The position numbers and the translations under genes were made by a program. Shown here one piece after another: positions 12,315 to 23,682 of a stretch of 64,000 nt of DNA. Where the stretch lies: contig JACGCM010001659.1 in NCBI GenBank assembly GCA_014058105.1, positions 3,472,001 to 3,536,000 of the forward strand, written 5' to 3'. The number at the start of each line of letters is the position of its first letter. Within the stretch, counting starts at the first letter, position 1. Origin of the DNA: Kingdonia uniflora. Its lineage: Eukaryota > Streptophyta > Magnoliopsida > Ranunculales > Circaeasteraceae. The notes beneath the pieces are model-generated. The model saw only the letters and a program-made list of their open reading frames with translations. It was not told the DNA's origin and ran no database searches.

Positions 12315-12645
12315 ACCAATAGCCGACCTATAATATGAAAGAAGATCGAATTGTCTGCAATAATAGTCGATCTGTAATGTAATAGAGGATCAAATTGTTT
12401 GAAGTAATAGCCGATCTGTAATGTAATAGATGATTGAATTGTCCGAAGCAATAGTCGATCTATAATATAATAGTAGATCGAATTGTCTGAATCAATAGTT
12501 GATCTGTAATGTAATAAAAAATCGATTTGTCTGAAGCAATAGTCAATTTGAATAGAAGATCGATTTGTCTAAAGCAATAGTCGATCTGTAATGTAATAGA
12601 AGATCAAATTGGATGAACCAATAATCAATCGGTAGTAGTAGAATG
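12315..12645. repeat. 44-bp minisatellite, about 8 imperfect units
   Basis: The motif GTCGATCTGTAATGTAATAG recurs at 12322, 12366, 12410, 12454, 12498, 12542, 12580 and 12624 with variants. Spacing is 44 bases each time except one unit of 38. It lies just after the antisense coiled-coil frames inside the Tat element. Confidence 0.85.
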
Positions 12646-12715
12646 GAGTGATCCCATTGGTTATCTATGATATTGTAAATGTGCTCTGTATATATGATAT
12701 AGTATAAATATTTGC

Positions 12716-12915
12716 ATGAGATAGTAGAAAAGTTTTGTAATGTAGGTCGGTCAAACACAAGTATTTCATTAATGTAAGAACGACGTACAATATTGGAAGA
12801 AATAGTAGAACAATACTGTATGAGATAGTAGAATAGTATTATGATGTAGGTCAGTCCAACACAAGTATTTCATTAGCGTAAGAGCGACGTACACAAAATA
12901 TAAGAAATAGTAGAA
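12716..12915. repeat. Two tandem copies of a roughly 100-bp unit
   Basis: Both copies contain GAGATAGTAGAA, then TGTAGGTC, then CACAAGTATTTCATTA and CGACGTACA, with small differences. A more distant relative (GATCG.ACACAAGTATTTTATT) is seen near 10,790, so the motif belongs to this element's 3' region. Confidence 0.6.
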
Positions 12916-13178
12916 TGTAATCTGTAGAAGATGGCTATCTGCGATATAACTTCATCATTTTTGTGTTCCAAGGATTGGGCACTCGATCTCCATCGGATGT
13001 AATGAGGTCGTAAGAGCCAAGATCGCTTTTGCCGATAATAATAAAATGTCATTCCCAATTTTTTGCGTGTTTCCTAGCATTGAGTTCCTTTATGTGTTTT
13101 GGGATCTCTCGGTAGGACAAGATCTTTAATATCGAACTCTCTATGACAAACATGTTTGCTATATGACTTCATTAAAGC

Positions 13179-13870
13179 CTAATGGTACTTTCCCAAGTCC
13201 ATGACTGCTTTGTCTCTTATTTTGTCAATCCAGTTCATGTTACACGCCAACTGGAACTCATTTTCTTCATCTGTCATGGTATGATCACGTAGTAGATGAT
13301 GATATTGAGTCGGGATGATGGCTTCGGTACCGTAAGTTAACAAGAACGGTGTACATCCAGTCGATACTCGAGGTGTTGTTCGGTATGCCCATAACACGTG
13401 TGGTAATTCTTGCACCCAATTACCTTTCTTTTTTGCCAAACACTTTTTTATCCCATCGACTATAGTACGATTGGCAATTTCGGCTTAACCATTTCCTTGT
13501 GGATGATGTTATGCTGATTTAGGAACTTGACAACCTTTGAAGCAACGAACTATGGTTCATTCTCTATTATGATGAGGTGGGGGCACCCAAACAGTATTAA
13601 AATATTTTCTCATATGAACTTGATGACTTCGTCTTTGCGTGTTTGACACAAAGGAACTGTTTCTACCCACTTGGTGAAGTAGTCCGTTACTACTAGGAGG
13701 TGCTTCCGTTTTCCTGGTGTAGTTGGGAATTCTCCCAGGAGATCGGGGGCCTATCTTTTGAATGGCCATACAACTTTGCTAGAATAGAGTTTTAAAGCTG
13801 GAGCTCGAATTTTGGGTCCATGTCGTTGGTAGGTATCACACTTGCTGGCATATTTGATGGCTTGAGCTTT
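13179..13870 (-). pseudogene. Integrase of the Tat-like element
   Basis: The minus strand reads a zinc-finger remnant, KCDTYQRHGP, in which the second Cys of the usual CxxC is Tyr, followed by the core with VVTDYFTKWVE (first catalytic Asp kept). The second catalytic region reads IIIENEP then a stop instead of the usual TDNG-type motif. The third region keeps AEIANRTI with its Glu but has a TAG just before it. The C-terminal part, 13179-13439, is open: NWVQELPHVLWAYRTTPR, typical of Ty3/gypsy integrases. Dead by stops, shifts and missing residues. Confidence 0.85.
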
Positions 13871-14251
13871 CATTTTAGGCCAAAAGACTCCTTAAGTAAG
13901 AGCTCAATTTGTTAAGGACCGTCGCACCGCATGGAATCTGTAAGTTCCTTCGTGTAAATCGTGCAGGAAGGCTTGGGCCTCCTAATCAGATAAACATTGG
14001 AGATACGGTCCTCTAACCAATTTTTTGTAAAGGGGATTGTTGTCAACGATGTATCGTTTGGCATTGTCTATCAAGCGTCTTCTTTCATTAATATCCTCGG
14101 GGAGTTTATTATCAAATGTATTGTTTGGTCTGATATATGTGAGGAAAGGTCGTCTCCTATCATCTTTGACCTCTTCGTCGCTCCCAATATTAATGGCATT
14201 CGAGCTGATGATGTTAATATTGGGGTTAGATACTACTTCGATCTTTAAATA

Positions 14252-14644
14252 TCAAGCTTCTGTTTCGAGGACTCCAGCAAGATAGGCAAGGGAGTCAAAA
14301 TGTTTATTTTCTCCACGAGGTAAGTGTTCAATTGTAGCCCTTTTAAATTTGCTCATTCTGTCGGCTACCACTGCTGTGTAGTCGATCATCTTTCCATTTT
14401 TCTGACATTTGTATGTATAATGGTTCACAATTAATAAGAAGTCCGTGTAAATAGATAATTTAGGCACACCAATCTCTAGTGCCATATCATGTTCGTGGAT
14501 TAGTGCCTCGTATTCAGTCTTATTATTGGTAGCTTCAAAGTTGAGTCGGATTGATTTCTCAATTTTGTCATTGGAAGGTGTGATAAGAACAATCCCGATG
14601 CCTGACCCAGTTAGTCCGGCAGAACCGTTAGTTAAAAGGCGCAA
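14252..14644 (-). pseudogene. Second (archaeal-type) RNase H of the Tat-like element
   Basis: The 130-codon frame shows the order expected of the extra RNase H found in Tat elements: NGSAGLTGSGIGIVL, then FEATNNKTEYEALIH, then IYTDFLLIVN and IEHLPRGENKHFDSLAYLA. The first catalytic Asp, normally DGSA, is Asn, and the usual third Asp in YSDSQLV is represented by YTDF. It directly follows the first RNase H, the arrangement diagnostic of the lineage. Confidence 0.85.
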
Positions 14645-14761
14645 ACCTTTCTTGGATATCTAATCCAATTTCTCTTCGAACAGTTCCACGTTTATCTCAG
14701 TACTATCCTCTTCCCAATCGGGGTCGTCTACTAGAAAATATACAAAGAAATCTGCTACTGC

Positions 14762-15379
14762 TTACCCTTTTTCAGAATGTCGTGGTTTGAAACGTATATC
14801 GTGTTCCCCAAGAGTAACCGACCATTGCTGGACTAGTCTGGATTTCTCTCGTTTGGATAAGACTTCGCGCAAAGGGTAATTTGTCATTACTCGAACTGAA
14901 TGAGCTTGGAAATATTGTTTTAACTTTTGTGATGTATAGACGAGAGCTAAGGGCAGTTTTTCAATCTTAGTGTACCGTGTTTCTGCTGGAGTGAGAGTCT
15001 TACTGATGAAGTAGACAAATTTTTCTGTCTTTTCGCCAAGTCGGATGAGAACTGAGCTGAGTGAGTTATCAATAACTGCAAGATATACCGTAAGCTCTTC
15101 TCCTTCCTTGGGTGTACTCATTACTAGTGGTTTTCCCAAATAGCGTTTTAGCTCCTAAAATGTTGCTTCACATTTTATGGTCCACTCGATCTCGAGATCT
15201 TTTTGAGGTTTCCCTTTATTCGTCCCTTCTCGCAAAAGGTCGAATAACCATCTACACCGATCTGAAGACTTAGAAACAAAATGATTTATTACTGCTATTT
15301 TGTCGGCTATCTTTTGGACGTCTTTCTTTGTCTTTGGTGATGGCATGGATAACAAAACACATATGCAATATGAGGTCAA
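14762..15379 (-). pseudogene. Reverse transcriptase tail and first RNase H of the Tat-like element
   Basis: Frame 15155-15379 carries the RT connection segment (KTKKDVQKIADKIA, then EWTIKCEATF). Frame 14762-15139 carries the RNase H-like domain: LTVYLAVIDNSLSSVLI, KFVYFISKTLTPAETRY, and the usual end VTLGEHDIRFKPRH. One stop separates them. Known role: degrading the RNA of the RNA-DNA hybrid during reverse transcription. Confidence 0.85.
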
Positions 15380-16073
15380 CTTCGATACCTCGCTTACTAA
15401 TCAAATGTCCCAAGAATTTGCCTGATTGGACTCTGAATTGACATTTGTTAGGATTTATTCTCATTTTGTATGATCAAAGAATTTCAAAGGTTGTGCGCAA
15501 ATCTGGGAGATAGTTTTCTTTCATGAGACTTTTACACAGCATACCATCGATGTAAACTTCCATCATTTTGCTGAGATGGTCTTTGAACATCTGATTCATC
15601 AGTCTTTGATAAGTGTCTCCGACGTTCTTGAGGCCGAAAGGCATGACTTTGTAGTAGTATAATCCATGTTCTGTGATGAAAGCTATTTTTTCTTAATCTT
15701 CAGGCAAAAGGGATATCTGATTGTACCCTGATGTGGCGTCCATCATGGATAAGAGTTCATGCCCCGCAGTAGAATCGAGCAGATGGTTGATGATAGGAAG
15801 GGGAAAACTATCTTTCAGAGTATGTTTATTCAAGTCTGTAAAATCTACGCATACTCTGATCTTGCCATTTTTCTTCGAGACTACTGCGATGTTCAAGATC
15901 CATTCAGGGTAATTGACTTTTTGAATAAAGCCAACTTCAATGAGTTTATCGATCTCTTTGTTGACTTCTTCTTGTAGCCTTGGTGTTAATGTTCTCTGCT
16001 TATGTTTGACTACCTCAGCCTTATTCGTTAAGCTAAGCTTGTGGCAAGCCAACTTTGGGTCAATGTCGGACAT
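15270..16073 (-). pseudogene. Reverse transcriptase of the Tat-like element
   Basis: The 5' part (15693-16073) is open and contains SKKNGKIRVCVDFTDLNK and MDATSGYNQI, standard Ty3/gypsy RT blocks with the first catalytic Asp. After a stop the frame continues through MPFGLKNVGDTYQRLMNQ to the active-site motif, which reads YIDG at 15543-15554 instead of YIDD, removing one metal-binding Asp. The next part keeps NPNKCQFRV and GKFLGHLIS. This copy could not make active enzyme. Confidence 0.9.
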
Positions 16074-16352
16074 TTTACAGCATGTCCATTCGAAGACGTC
16101 ATTGTTGCCTTTTAGAAACTGAATAAGAGTATTTCACTCTGTTGTGGATAGCAGAATCCCAATGTAGGTACCCCATTTATCTCCACTGATTTTGATGTAT
16201 TCTATAGTTTCTACACTTGGCAGCTGGTTATCTGTAGTATTCTATAATTGTTATGCGATATGTTGTACTGGTAGTTCGGGCACGATGGTAACAATATTTT
16301 TGCAAGCTCGAGTTAACTTCCGTCTGCCTTTGATTTCGTAGATGCCGCCATT

Positions 16353-16685
16353 TCAATTGAACCGTAATGTCAAATGATAGGTCGATAGGATAGATCGCAT
16401 GCTATGCAGCCAACAACGTCCCATGATTTCTAAATAATGAGATTTTGCATTTATAACGTAAAATACAACGTCAACTCTCGCCGATCCTACGGTAATAAGA
16501 AGTATAATTTTTTCAACACGTTCTTCTTTGGAGCCATTGAAACCATTGATATCGATGTCACCAGGCTGAACTTTGTCAGCCAGTTCCATCTGATCGATCG
16601 TACTTTGGAAGAGTAGTTTGAAACTACTGCCAGTATTTACTATCATTGTATGTAGTGCGACATTTCTCATTTTCAACATGATCAC
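16353..16685 (-). pseudogene. Aspartic protease of the Tat-like element
   Basis: Retropepsin-like frame of 110 codons. The active-site motif reads VNTGSS at about 16,622-16,640 instead of VDTGSS, so the catalytic Asp is Asn. The later block EIMGRCWLHSMRSILSTYH matches the usual ILGRPWLHxMxAVPSTYH of Tat and Athila proteases. It sits between gag and RT as expected. Confidence 0.85.
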
Positions 16686-17051
16686 AAGTGCTTCATGATG
16701 AGGAAAGTTGACGTGGCGAATGTCGTAATCTTTGTAGGAGATCCCTGTTCGTTGAGAACTAGATACGGGAGCAACCGAGTTTCTTTATCGACCATGGCCA
16801 AATCGTGGCATTGGCCAAGACGTTATCTTTTGAATTTGATCGACCTGTTAATTGTATGAGTCTCGATAAAATGGTTGAGGGAGATGTGGTGCAAATGCTT
16901 TTCCTCTACCGCTCCTTCTATTTGTGCGATCTAAGTATTAAGCTTGTAACTTCCATTTTTGTAACTTTCAACGTCTACGATATAATTGTGCATTCGTCCT
17001 TCCGCAAAGATATACTCCAAAAGCCACTGTAAAGTAAAGCAATGTTATGTG

Positions 17052-17921
17052 TCATGATGTCTGACTTTGTGGTGTATGCGATACGGCATTGCAAAAGAAT
17101 TTATCCTTTTGATGTGTGAGATATAGGTTGGCTATTGTGTCAGTTAACTTGGGAAGACATGGCTTTGGTATGTTCCCACCTCTCCGAGGTCGATCGTCAT
17201 TAGCTTTGGTCAGTTTCATGTCTCCTCCATAATCTGTAGTACGATTGAAATCTCGTTTTGTGTGTATTGATCTCTTGTTATTAGGGTTGACCTCTGGGGA
17301 TTCTATCTCTCGGATACCATCCATTCCAGATTGATATATCCATTTACTTTTTTGATCATGTCTTTCAGGGTTGTAGGTTTGTTGAGAATAAGGTGTTCCC
17401 TCACTCTGTCATCCATGAGCAGGGCGTTTGTAAAGGCTGAAATAGTAATCTTCTGATCCAGTCGATCTACCTTTCTGATTAACTCCAAAAATTTCTTAGT
17501 GAACATTTCGAGCTTCTCGCCTGGCACCTGCTTAAGGTTGAACAAAGAATACAAATTTTCATCTTTATCTCTGTTGTGCGAATAGTTCTTGACAAAAAGT
17601 TCTCGCAACTGTTCGAATGTGCGAATGAATCCTTCTTGTAGTGAGTGGAACCATCGTAATGGTTCGCCTGGAGGCTGGTAGGAAAGAGACGGCATAAAAT
17701 GTGATTTGATGTAGAATACAAGCCTAAAGCGTCCTGGAATTTTTGAACGTGTTCCACGGGATCAATTCCCCTGTATTTTTAGATTTTTGAGGTGTGGAAA
17801 CTGGTGGGGACTTTGTTATCCAATAGATCCTGAGCAATCGGGCTTTTCTGTAGTCTATTGTGGATGCCTTTGGCGGTTTGAATCTGAGCTTCAAATAATT
17901 CTTTAATTCGCTTTTCGACAT
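17052..17921 (-). pseudogene. Gag of the Tat-like element
   Basis: Three overlapping frames together cover a Retrotrans_gag domain: HVQKFQDALGLYSTSNHILC, then GEPLRWFHSLQEGFIRTFEQ, then FNLKQVPGEKLEMFTKKF and ITISAFTNALLMDDRVREHL. The nucleic-acid binding knuckle near 17,060-17,090 is degenerate (FFCNAVSHTPQ). The frame shifts twice. Gag would package the element RNA in virus-like particles in the cytoplasm. Confidence 0.85.
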
Positions 17922-18463
17922 GTTCCTGAGTCACGTACTAACGAGCTGTGATGGTCTGACGTGGGATGCGTCCTTCTCGAGAAATTTGTTCGCCATTTCC
18001 TTCACTTATTCGTTTACGTGCATGAATACGAACTCTTCCATGATGTGGGTCCTCTGTTTGCCTGACTTCAGCGGGAACGTTATCAACTTCTTGTCGGACT
18101 CCCAGTATCTGTATGGGTTTAACCCCAACTGATTGTGATCGGATCGAGCATCAATTCCCTGGCTGTTGCCTTAAGATCCCAGCTTGTCCCGAACAGAAAC
18201 TCGTGAGGTGGCTGGCAGCGCGTCTTTGTTCTTATGGGTTGCAATTTGTTGTCCCTGCAGAACTTTCAACTCATATCGCACATCCGCCAGCTGTTGTTCC
18301 AGAACGGCTTGTCTTTTTTGTCTCGGAGTGTAAAGTGGCCCGCAATTCTGCTAGTACAGTGTTTCCTTCTGTTAGGCCAATTGGCGTATTCTGGTCTGGA
18401 AGCGGCATTTCTGTGAAGAGTGTAAGTATCCGCTGTTTTTGAGAACTGTGGCTAAATGCTTGG

Positions 18464-18481
18464 TTCTCACAGACGGCGCCA
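18464..18481 (-). other. Primer binding site of the Tat-like element
   Basis: Immediately inside the 5' LTR (two bases away) the minus strand reads TGGCGCCGTCTGTGAGAA. TGG followed by CGCC is the form of many plant Ty3/gypsy primer sites, complementary to a tRNA 3' end with CCA. I do not assign the tRNA. Confidence 0.75.
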
Positions 18482-18483
18482 AA

Positions 18484-19017
18484 TGTAAGAACCTAATTTC
18501 GTATATCGAACTTAGTCTCTCACACCAATGATAATCAGAATATTAGTAAGAGATATATAATTGATAACACAAGGTTTAGCGTGAAAAACCTTTGAATAGG
18601 TTAAAAACTACGACCTCTCTTGAGGATTTAAAATGAGAAATCTTATTGATGATGGCTAGCAATTACAAAGAACGCTCTGAGTAGTTCTGTATAGAATTTC
18701 ATCCCCCTTTAATTTCTAGTTTTCTGGTACTATTTATAGGTCTTATAATATGACCGTTTGTCGACCATTATTATTCTTAATAATGGACGTTACAATATGG
18801 ATTTGACGAGTCTTTGAACTAATTGCGTAACGGTCTGATCCTTCTGTTTTGTAACGGCTTCATTAATGACGGGAACTTGTTGACTCGATCGAGAATGATA
18901 AGTAAAACCATGTGGTTGTTCCATAGTGTGTCGTGTAATCGTATGTTGATGAGGTCGAGTGAGTGTATGATGGTCGAAGATGAGGCTTAAGTTCGAGATC
19001 CGGAATAGACCACTACA
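18484..19017 (-). repeat. 5' LTR of the Tat-like element
   Basis: 534 bp. On the minus strand it starts TGTAGTGGTCTATTCC, contains a TATA-like CTATAAATAGTACC (about 18,730), and ends GGTTCTTACA. It is followed by the TGTAT target duplication at 19018-19022. Confidence 0.95.
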
Positions 19018-19022
19018 TGTAT

Positions 19023-20444
19023 CACTTTAATTTATAATGCAGTTAACAAAGTAATTTTGCTTTCAAAAATGACCTTAAAGCTAAAAAAATTAGGCCATCT
19101 ATTGTAGCAATGTCCTTCCAACAAAAATATTGTGCCCTCGAAAATGCGGTTTGAGACACGTAATAAACATGTCGATGGATGGAAACACCGCGAAAAAGGA
19201 AATTAACTCGCTTACGATAGGCATGAAGTAAGATTCCTTCTCAATGTTCTGTCGATCCACAAATGTTCTCGACCTCTGCATGTGTTCCACGTGTCGTGAC
19301 ATCGAGTTTATGATGTCATATAATTGGAAGGTAGCTATTACTTGTCTAAGAAGTGAAAATTGGAGGGACATTTAAAGTTGATAGCATACAATGCAAAAGA
19401 CTGCCTTTATGCTTTTCTTGTGATGGGGTTTGAGAACAATTAGAGTAAGAGCCTTGTGTCATGTGTGGTATAAAAGGGGTTTGATATTGCTTGCATCATT
19501 TGCATGCAAATAGTGAGATACGGACAAATAAAGTGAGGAGATATGCACCTTATGGGGTCTCTTCATGCTTAGCTTGCTTCTATCAATTATCTTCTAATGT
19601 TGCATTTTTCTCTTCATATATGAGAGAGAAAAGAGAGAGATTGTATTTTTGGAGAAAAAACTCCAACAAAACAAAAGATAAAAAGGAGAATCATTACCAT
19701 ACACAAGATGATCTTGTTGTTATTACATAATTGCTAAAGCAAAAGATGCAAAAATAAAATAAAAAGGATGATGATAGATATTTTGGTCATGGAAAAAAAA
19801 TCTCGGACTAATGGGTGGCATCGACTGCCAATCCTACGTAACCTTCACCTATATGTGGGTTTTGGATGTGGCTATAGAGGTAGGAGAGTCTCCGAGCCAA
19901 CTCCAAATATGGCAATCATTTTCCTTTCGCGCCAGGTTGAGAGTAACAGTTTTCATTTATTCCTACTTATATTATTAAATTGTCGCCTGCTATAATCCAT
20001 AGAAATAGAATTTCAACTACATATTATTTTGCCCTAAAAATAGATTTAGGGTTTTGTTCATCAATCAAAGCAAAGATACTTGGCTTAAATGACCTCATCA
20101 TACATTGTATGCAACATGGATGCAAAATTGGCTAAAATGACCTCATCATACATTGTATGCAGCATGGATGCAAAATAAGAATAGCCATAGAAATAGAATG
20201 TACAATAACTAGTTTTTGGGATGCCCTTTAATAATTAGCACTTGCCAAAACAAATCTTGATGATGCAACAAAGATGGACCTATGGCCCAATAAAGATAGG
20301 GATTTAGATTGGACCCCACCAACCAATATTGAAGTTGGAGTCATGGGTGTTGATATTGTGGGTCCAAGAAGATGGCATTAAAGCCTAAATTTCATGGATA
20401 TGAATAGCCCAAAAGATCTCTAATGTAGAGTGTAGACAATTTCA
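19023..20444. other. Intergenic stretch without recognised gene
   Basis: A 90-codon minus-strand frame (19099-19371) and short plus-strand frames (19491-19995) show no family resemblance. The segment contains the 48-bp tandem pair at 20,082 and otherwise nothing I can name. Confidence 0.4.
20082..20177. repeat. 48-bp tandem duplication
   Basis: The unit GGCTTAAATGACCTCATCAT... is present twice head to tail (20082-20129 and 20130-20177) with two or three differences. Confidence 0.85.
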
Positions 20445-21740
20445 TTAACCCTTTCGGGAACCTTATCTGGCACGACAATTGCTCTCCTCGGCCGTGGGGA
20501 GGAAGTCGTCCCCTCGGGAGGCGAGGGGACAGCTCGGATGTTGTGCGGCCCCAATTGGTGAGTCACTTTATTGACCCCTTACATCACTCTTGGGGAACTC
20601 TACCAGTAGTGTGATGATGACTCGGTCGACCTTATCTCCCGTATTTTCCTCCCCGTTTGGGTAGAATTGATAATCTCAAGTGAGGTATGGGAAATTCTCT
20701 ATTAAATTAGATTATCGAGTACTTATGTCGGGCTCCCTCATGGAAGTTCTGGAGTGGCCCTGCAACTCCTGCTCAAACTCTGGCATAATAAAATCACTCC
20801 CAGGGTGCAGATGTTTGCATGAAAATGCCTCTAGGGGAAATGCCTCCGGGATATGGTCCCATGTAGAGCCAAGTTGGCGAGCCGCCTGGCTCTTTCTGAT
20901 TCCTCCTACCCTTTGTGTGAGGCCCCATCAGAAACTTTGCACCATCTTCTCCTTGGTTGTACCTTTACGCGTGCGGTTTGGTTTAGCACGGCCTTCAGGG
21001 GATTGCTTCATTACTTCTCCCAGCTCTCTCAGAAATGAATCTCAATGTAGGTCTCACCCCCCCCCTGGACCTTTTGTGACTTTCTCCCTTTCTTGGATGA
21101 TATGGAAGGCGCGTTGTAACCTCGTTTTTAAGAATATAATCCAACATCTTTTATACATTTCAACCGCCATCAATAAAATGATTTTTAATGCACCTGCCAG
21201 TCGGTTTGAACGTTCTTCTATCAAGGTCCCTTGGTGTATCCCATTCGTTGGATGGGAGAAAATTAAGCCTCTTTTAGTAAAGATTAAGTATTCAATGGTC
21301 TTGGTTTAGTCATTCGGGATAATCTTAATGTTTTTGGTGCAGCCCGAGGTTCTACCTACAGATTTGCGTTTGTTGAAGAAGGCGAAGCAATACCAGTTAG
21401 CAATGATGGAAGGCATTCTTTGGGCCAGGAAGCGAGGTATACAACGCGTGAATATTGAAACTGATGCTGAAGCGATTAGCTTGTTTTGTGAAAATGGTTA
21501 TGTTGATGTGTGTCCTGAACTACCAAAGCCATACTCCAGGATTGCATAGCAATGCTCAGTTATTTTGTCGATATTTGTATTACTTATGCGCCGCGTAACG
21601 CGAACTCAGTTGCCCATGTGATCGCCACTAGGCCCATGGGTGACAATTTTTGAATGACCTGGTGTGGTTCTCCCTGGCTGGCTCCAGGCTGTCCTTGCGG
21701 GAGATAAAACCACTTTTGTAACACCTTTTGATTAAGATAT
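20445..21740 (+). mobile_element. 5'-truncated LINE fragment (RT C-terminal part and RNase H)
   Basis: Readable in shifting plus-strand frames. LIWHDNCSPRP corresponds to the WHDNW block after the RT. The zinc-binding RT domain follows (KITPRVQMFAWK, then ASRLALSDSSYPLCEAPSET and HHLLLGCTFTRAVWF), then WKARCNLVFKN, and an RNase H remnant (MMEGILWARKRGIQRVNIE, APRNANSVAH). This is the 3' half of a plant L1-type element with an RNase H. It has many stops and shifts and is not functional. Ends are approximate; the 3' end is near the (TA)n at 21,737. Confidence 0.75.
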
Positions 21741-23051
21741 ATATATATATATATAAATGGTTTACCAATCAAAAATAAATAAAATAAAATTCATTAACCC
21801 TTTCACTTAGAAATATGTCATAGCTACACACTATTTTTACATGTCCATATATTTGTATATTCACATCTAGAAAATGTCATAGGTACATATGATTTTGGAC
21901 ATGTATAATATTTACATGTCGACGAAAGGAACACGCCTGTGCGTACATCGACGCAAATACTACTTCACAAATGTTAAATGTACACACAAACTTGGATCAG
22001 ATAGATCAGATATGGTTGCTGGGACAACAATATCGTTTGAAGCTAAGGGAGAAAAATATAGCTCCCCGAGTCCATGTTAAGCTTGACTGCAACATGCGTA
22101 CAAACATATCCTAATATATATTTTAGTCAAAAATCTGGATAATCAAAATAAGTTCCTGTGGAGTAGAGCGACAAAAATGATTTTGCTCGAAAAATTGATC
22201 AAGCCCCCTTATTAGAGCATGGTGAGAATCCAAACTATTTGGGGGCAGGACAAGGCGGAGATTTACTTTCCCTTGTCTCCTATTCACTAAAGAAAATCAC
22301 TAATAATTCACTTGTTAATATAAAACCCGAAGAAACCAACCGCTAGAAACTAGTGTATTTATTCTTTAACATAGTCATTAAAATAAATTTACCGCGACAA
22401 AAGATAAGTTACTATAAAAATATCATGAAGATCTGTGTTATTTTACACTGGCATATGCATATAGGAGCAATATCCTCAACTGCTACTCCTGCAATCTTCA
22501 ATTCCTGCATACTAAAACAAAAACTGCATTAAGTCCTGGAATATAGCTTATACCCAAGGGCTTTGTTACAATCTATTTAGTGGGTAATAGATTCATCTTA
22601 GGGCAATTTTTGGAAACAAAACAGAGGGAGTATTGTTATAGACAGGAGCCATTTCTATATGCAAACCCTGACCCAAATCAGTAGTTTGGTATTATTGAAA
22701 AAAAAAAAACCCTGCAGAGGCTACAACTTAGGGCATAGTAGGATGAGTTAATTATCACACTGTAAATTGGATATCTATCTACTGGCAGGAAAATGCTAGA
22801 AGTAAATGACTCATAACGATTTAGTGAAAATTAGTTATCTCACATCACATTGAATCATTCGTTTAAGGAGAATAAACTGAGATGATATTGGAAATCACTC
22901 CAATATAGAAAACATAACTTTTTTCACCATTATATTGGTTTTCATCAGAATTCTAAAATTGTTAAACATGTATAAAGACCATCATCACAAAGCAAGAGAG
23001 TGAAACTAGCTATATACCTACAAAGAAGAATGTAAATATGTACTTTGTAGG
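21741..23051. other. Intergenic stretch
   Basis: AT-rich sequence with a (TA)n microsatellite at its start and no frame resembling a known protein. Confidence 0.4.
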
Positions 23052-23400
23052 TCATCTGAAGGGCTCAACTGGTGCAGACTCTTCAAGAAGTATACAGCTT
23101 GAAAGCAATCTGCGGCTTCTACTTGTTCTGATGCACCATCCTTTTGTTTGTAAAGAAGTGCAAGATTGTACCAAGCAGATTGATTCATTCTGTCGAACCA
23201 AAGTTCCCTTTGTAGTAAGCTTTTTGCAACAGGGAATGATTGGCTGCCACCAAGATGCATGAAAACAACAGCTTCAGAGATTAAGATTGGGACATGGGTA
23301 TGTTCCGCGCCTAACGCGCTTGTGAAATCTTCAAGAGCTTATTTAAGAACCTTTGGATTGGCACATTAAACCTCTGGTATCCCACATCATATTGGCTTGG
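23052..23400 (-). pseudogene. C-terminal fragment of an NPG1/TTC7-like TPR protein
   Basis: Members of this plant family (NO POLLEN GERMINATION-related) are TPR scaffolds. The minus strand reads ALEDFTSALGAEHTHVPIL, then a block with SAWYNLALLYKQKDGAS and EAADCFQAVYF. The last residues are reached only by changing frame: LEESAPVEPFR then TGA at 23052-23054, which is the family's usual end. In the running frame the reading goes on into unrelated residues. Upstream, weak similarity (CQSKGS) is followed by a stop, and no further TPR exons are found. So this is a single-exon remnant with at least two lesions. Confidence 0.7.
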
Positions 23401-23682
23401 TTTTTTTAACTTAACATGTAACAAGTGTGTACTTAATTGGGGCACCAATTTAAAATACTTAAACATGACAGACAGATGCCAATAAAGGAGGAAAGACTGG
23501 CACAGACAGGCCAGCAAACCCCCATGGGATGGTCTGCTCCCCTGAGCGAGGTTACCTTATTATGGACTACCAAATAAGTACGTATGGCAAACTCTCAGAT
23601 AAGCAAGTGACATTGAAAGAGTCAATCTTCAAGCATAAAAGAGTCGCCAAGTTAAAGAGGATATACCCAGTGAGTTCTCAAG

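Larger units (their letters stand above)
3261..19017 (-). mobile_element. Complete but inactive Ty3/gypsy retrotransposon, Tat lineage
   Basis: Two direct LTRs, 3261-3825 and 18484-19017, both begin TGTAAGAACC and end CCACTACA (plus-strand view), and the same 5 bases TGTAT flank the element at 3256-3260 and 19018-19022. Reading on the minus strand, the order is LTR, primer binding site, gag, protease, reverse transcriptase, RNase H, a second RNase H of the archaeal type, integrase, then about 9.3 kb of extra 3' sequence, polypurine tract, LTR. The second RNase H and the long 3' region with antisense reading frames are typical of the Tat branch (Ogre, Retand, Grande). Every protein frame is broken by stops or shifts and several catalytic residues are replaced, so it cannot move by itself. 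The LTRs differ by many substitutions and small indels, which implies a fairly old insertion. Confidence 0.95.

Noticed and set aside
12315..12645. CRISPR-like spacing of 44-bp repeats
   Set aside because: Units are contiguous and imperfect with no spacers, in a plant retrotransposon; it is a minisatellite.
18113..18442. 109-codon plus-strand frame in the Tat leader
   Set aside because: It lies opposite the gag leader, between the primer site and gag, with no similarity to the antisense gene block.
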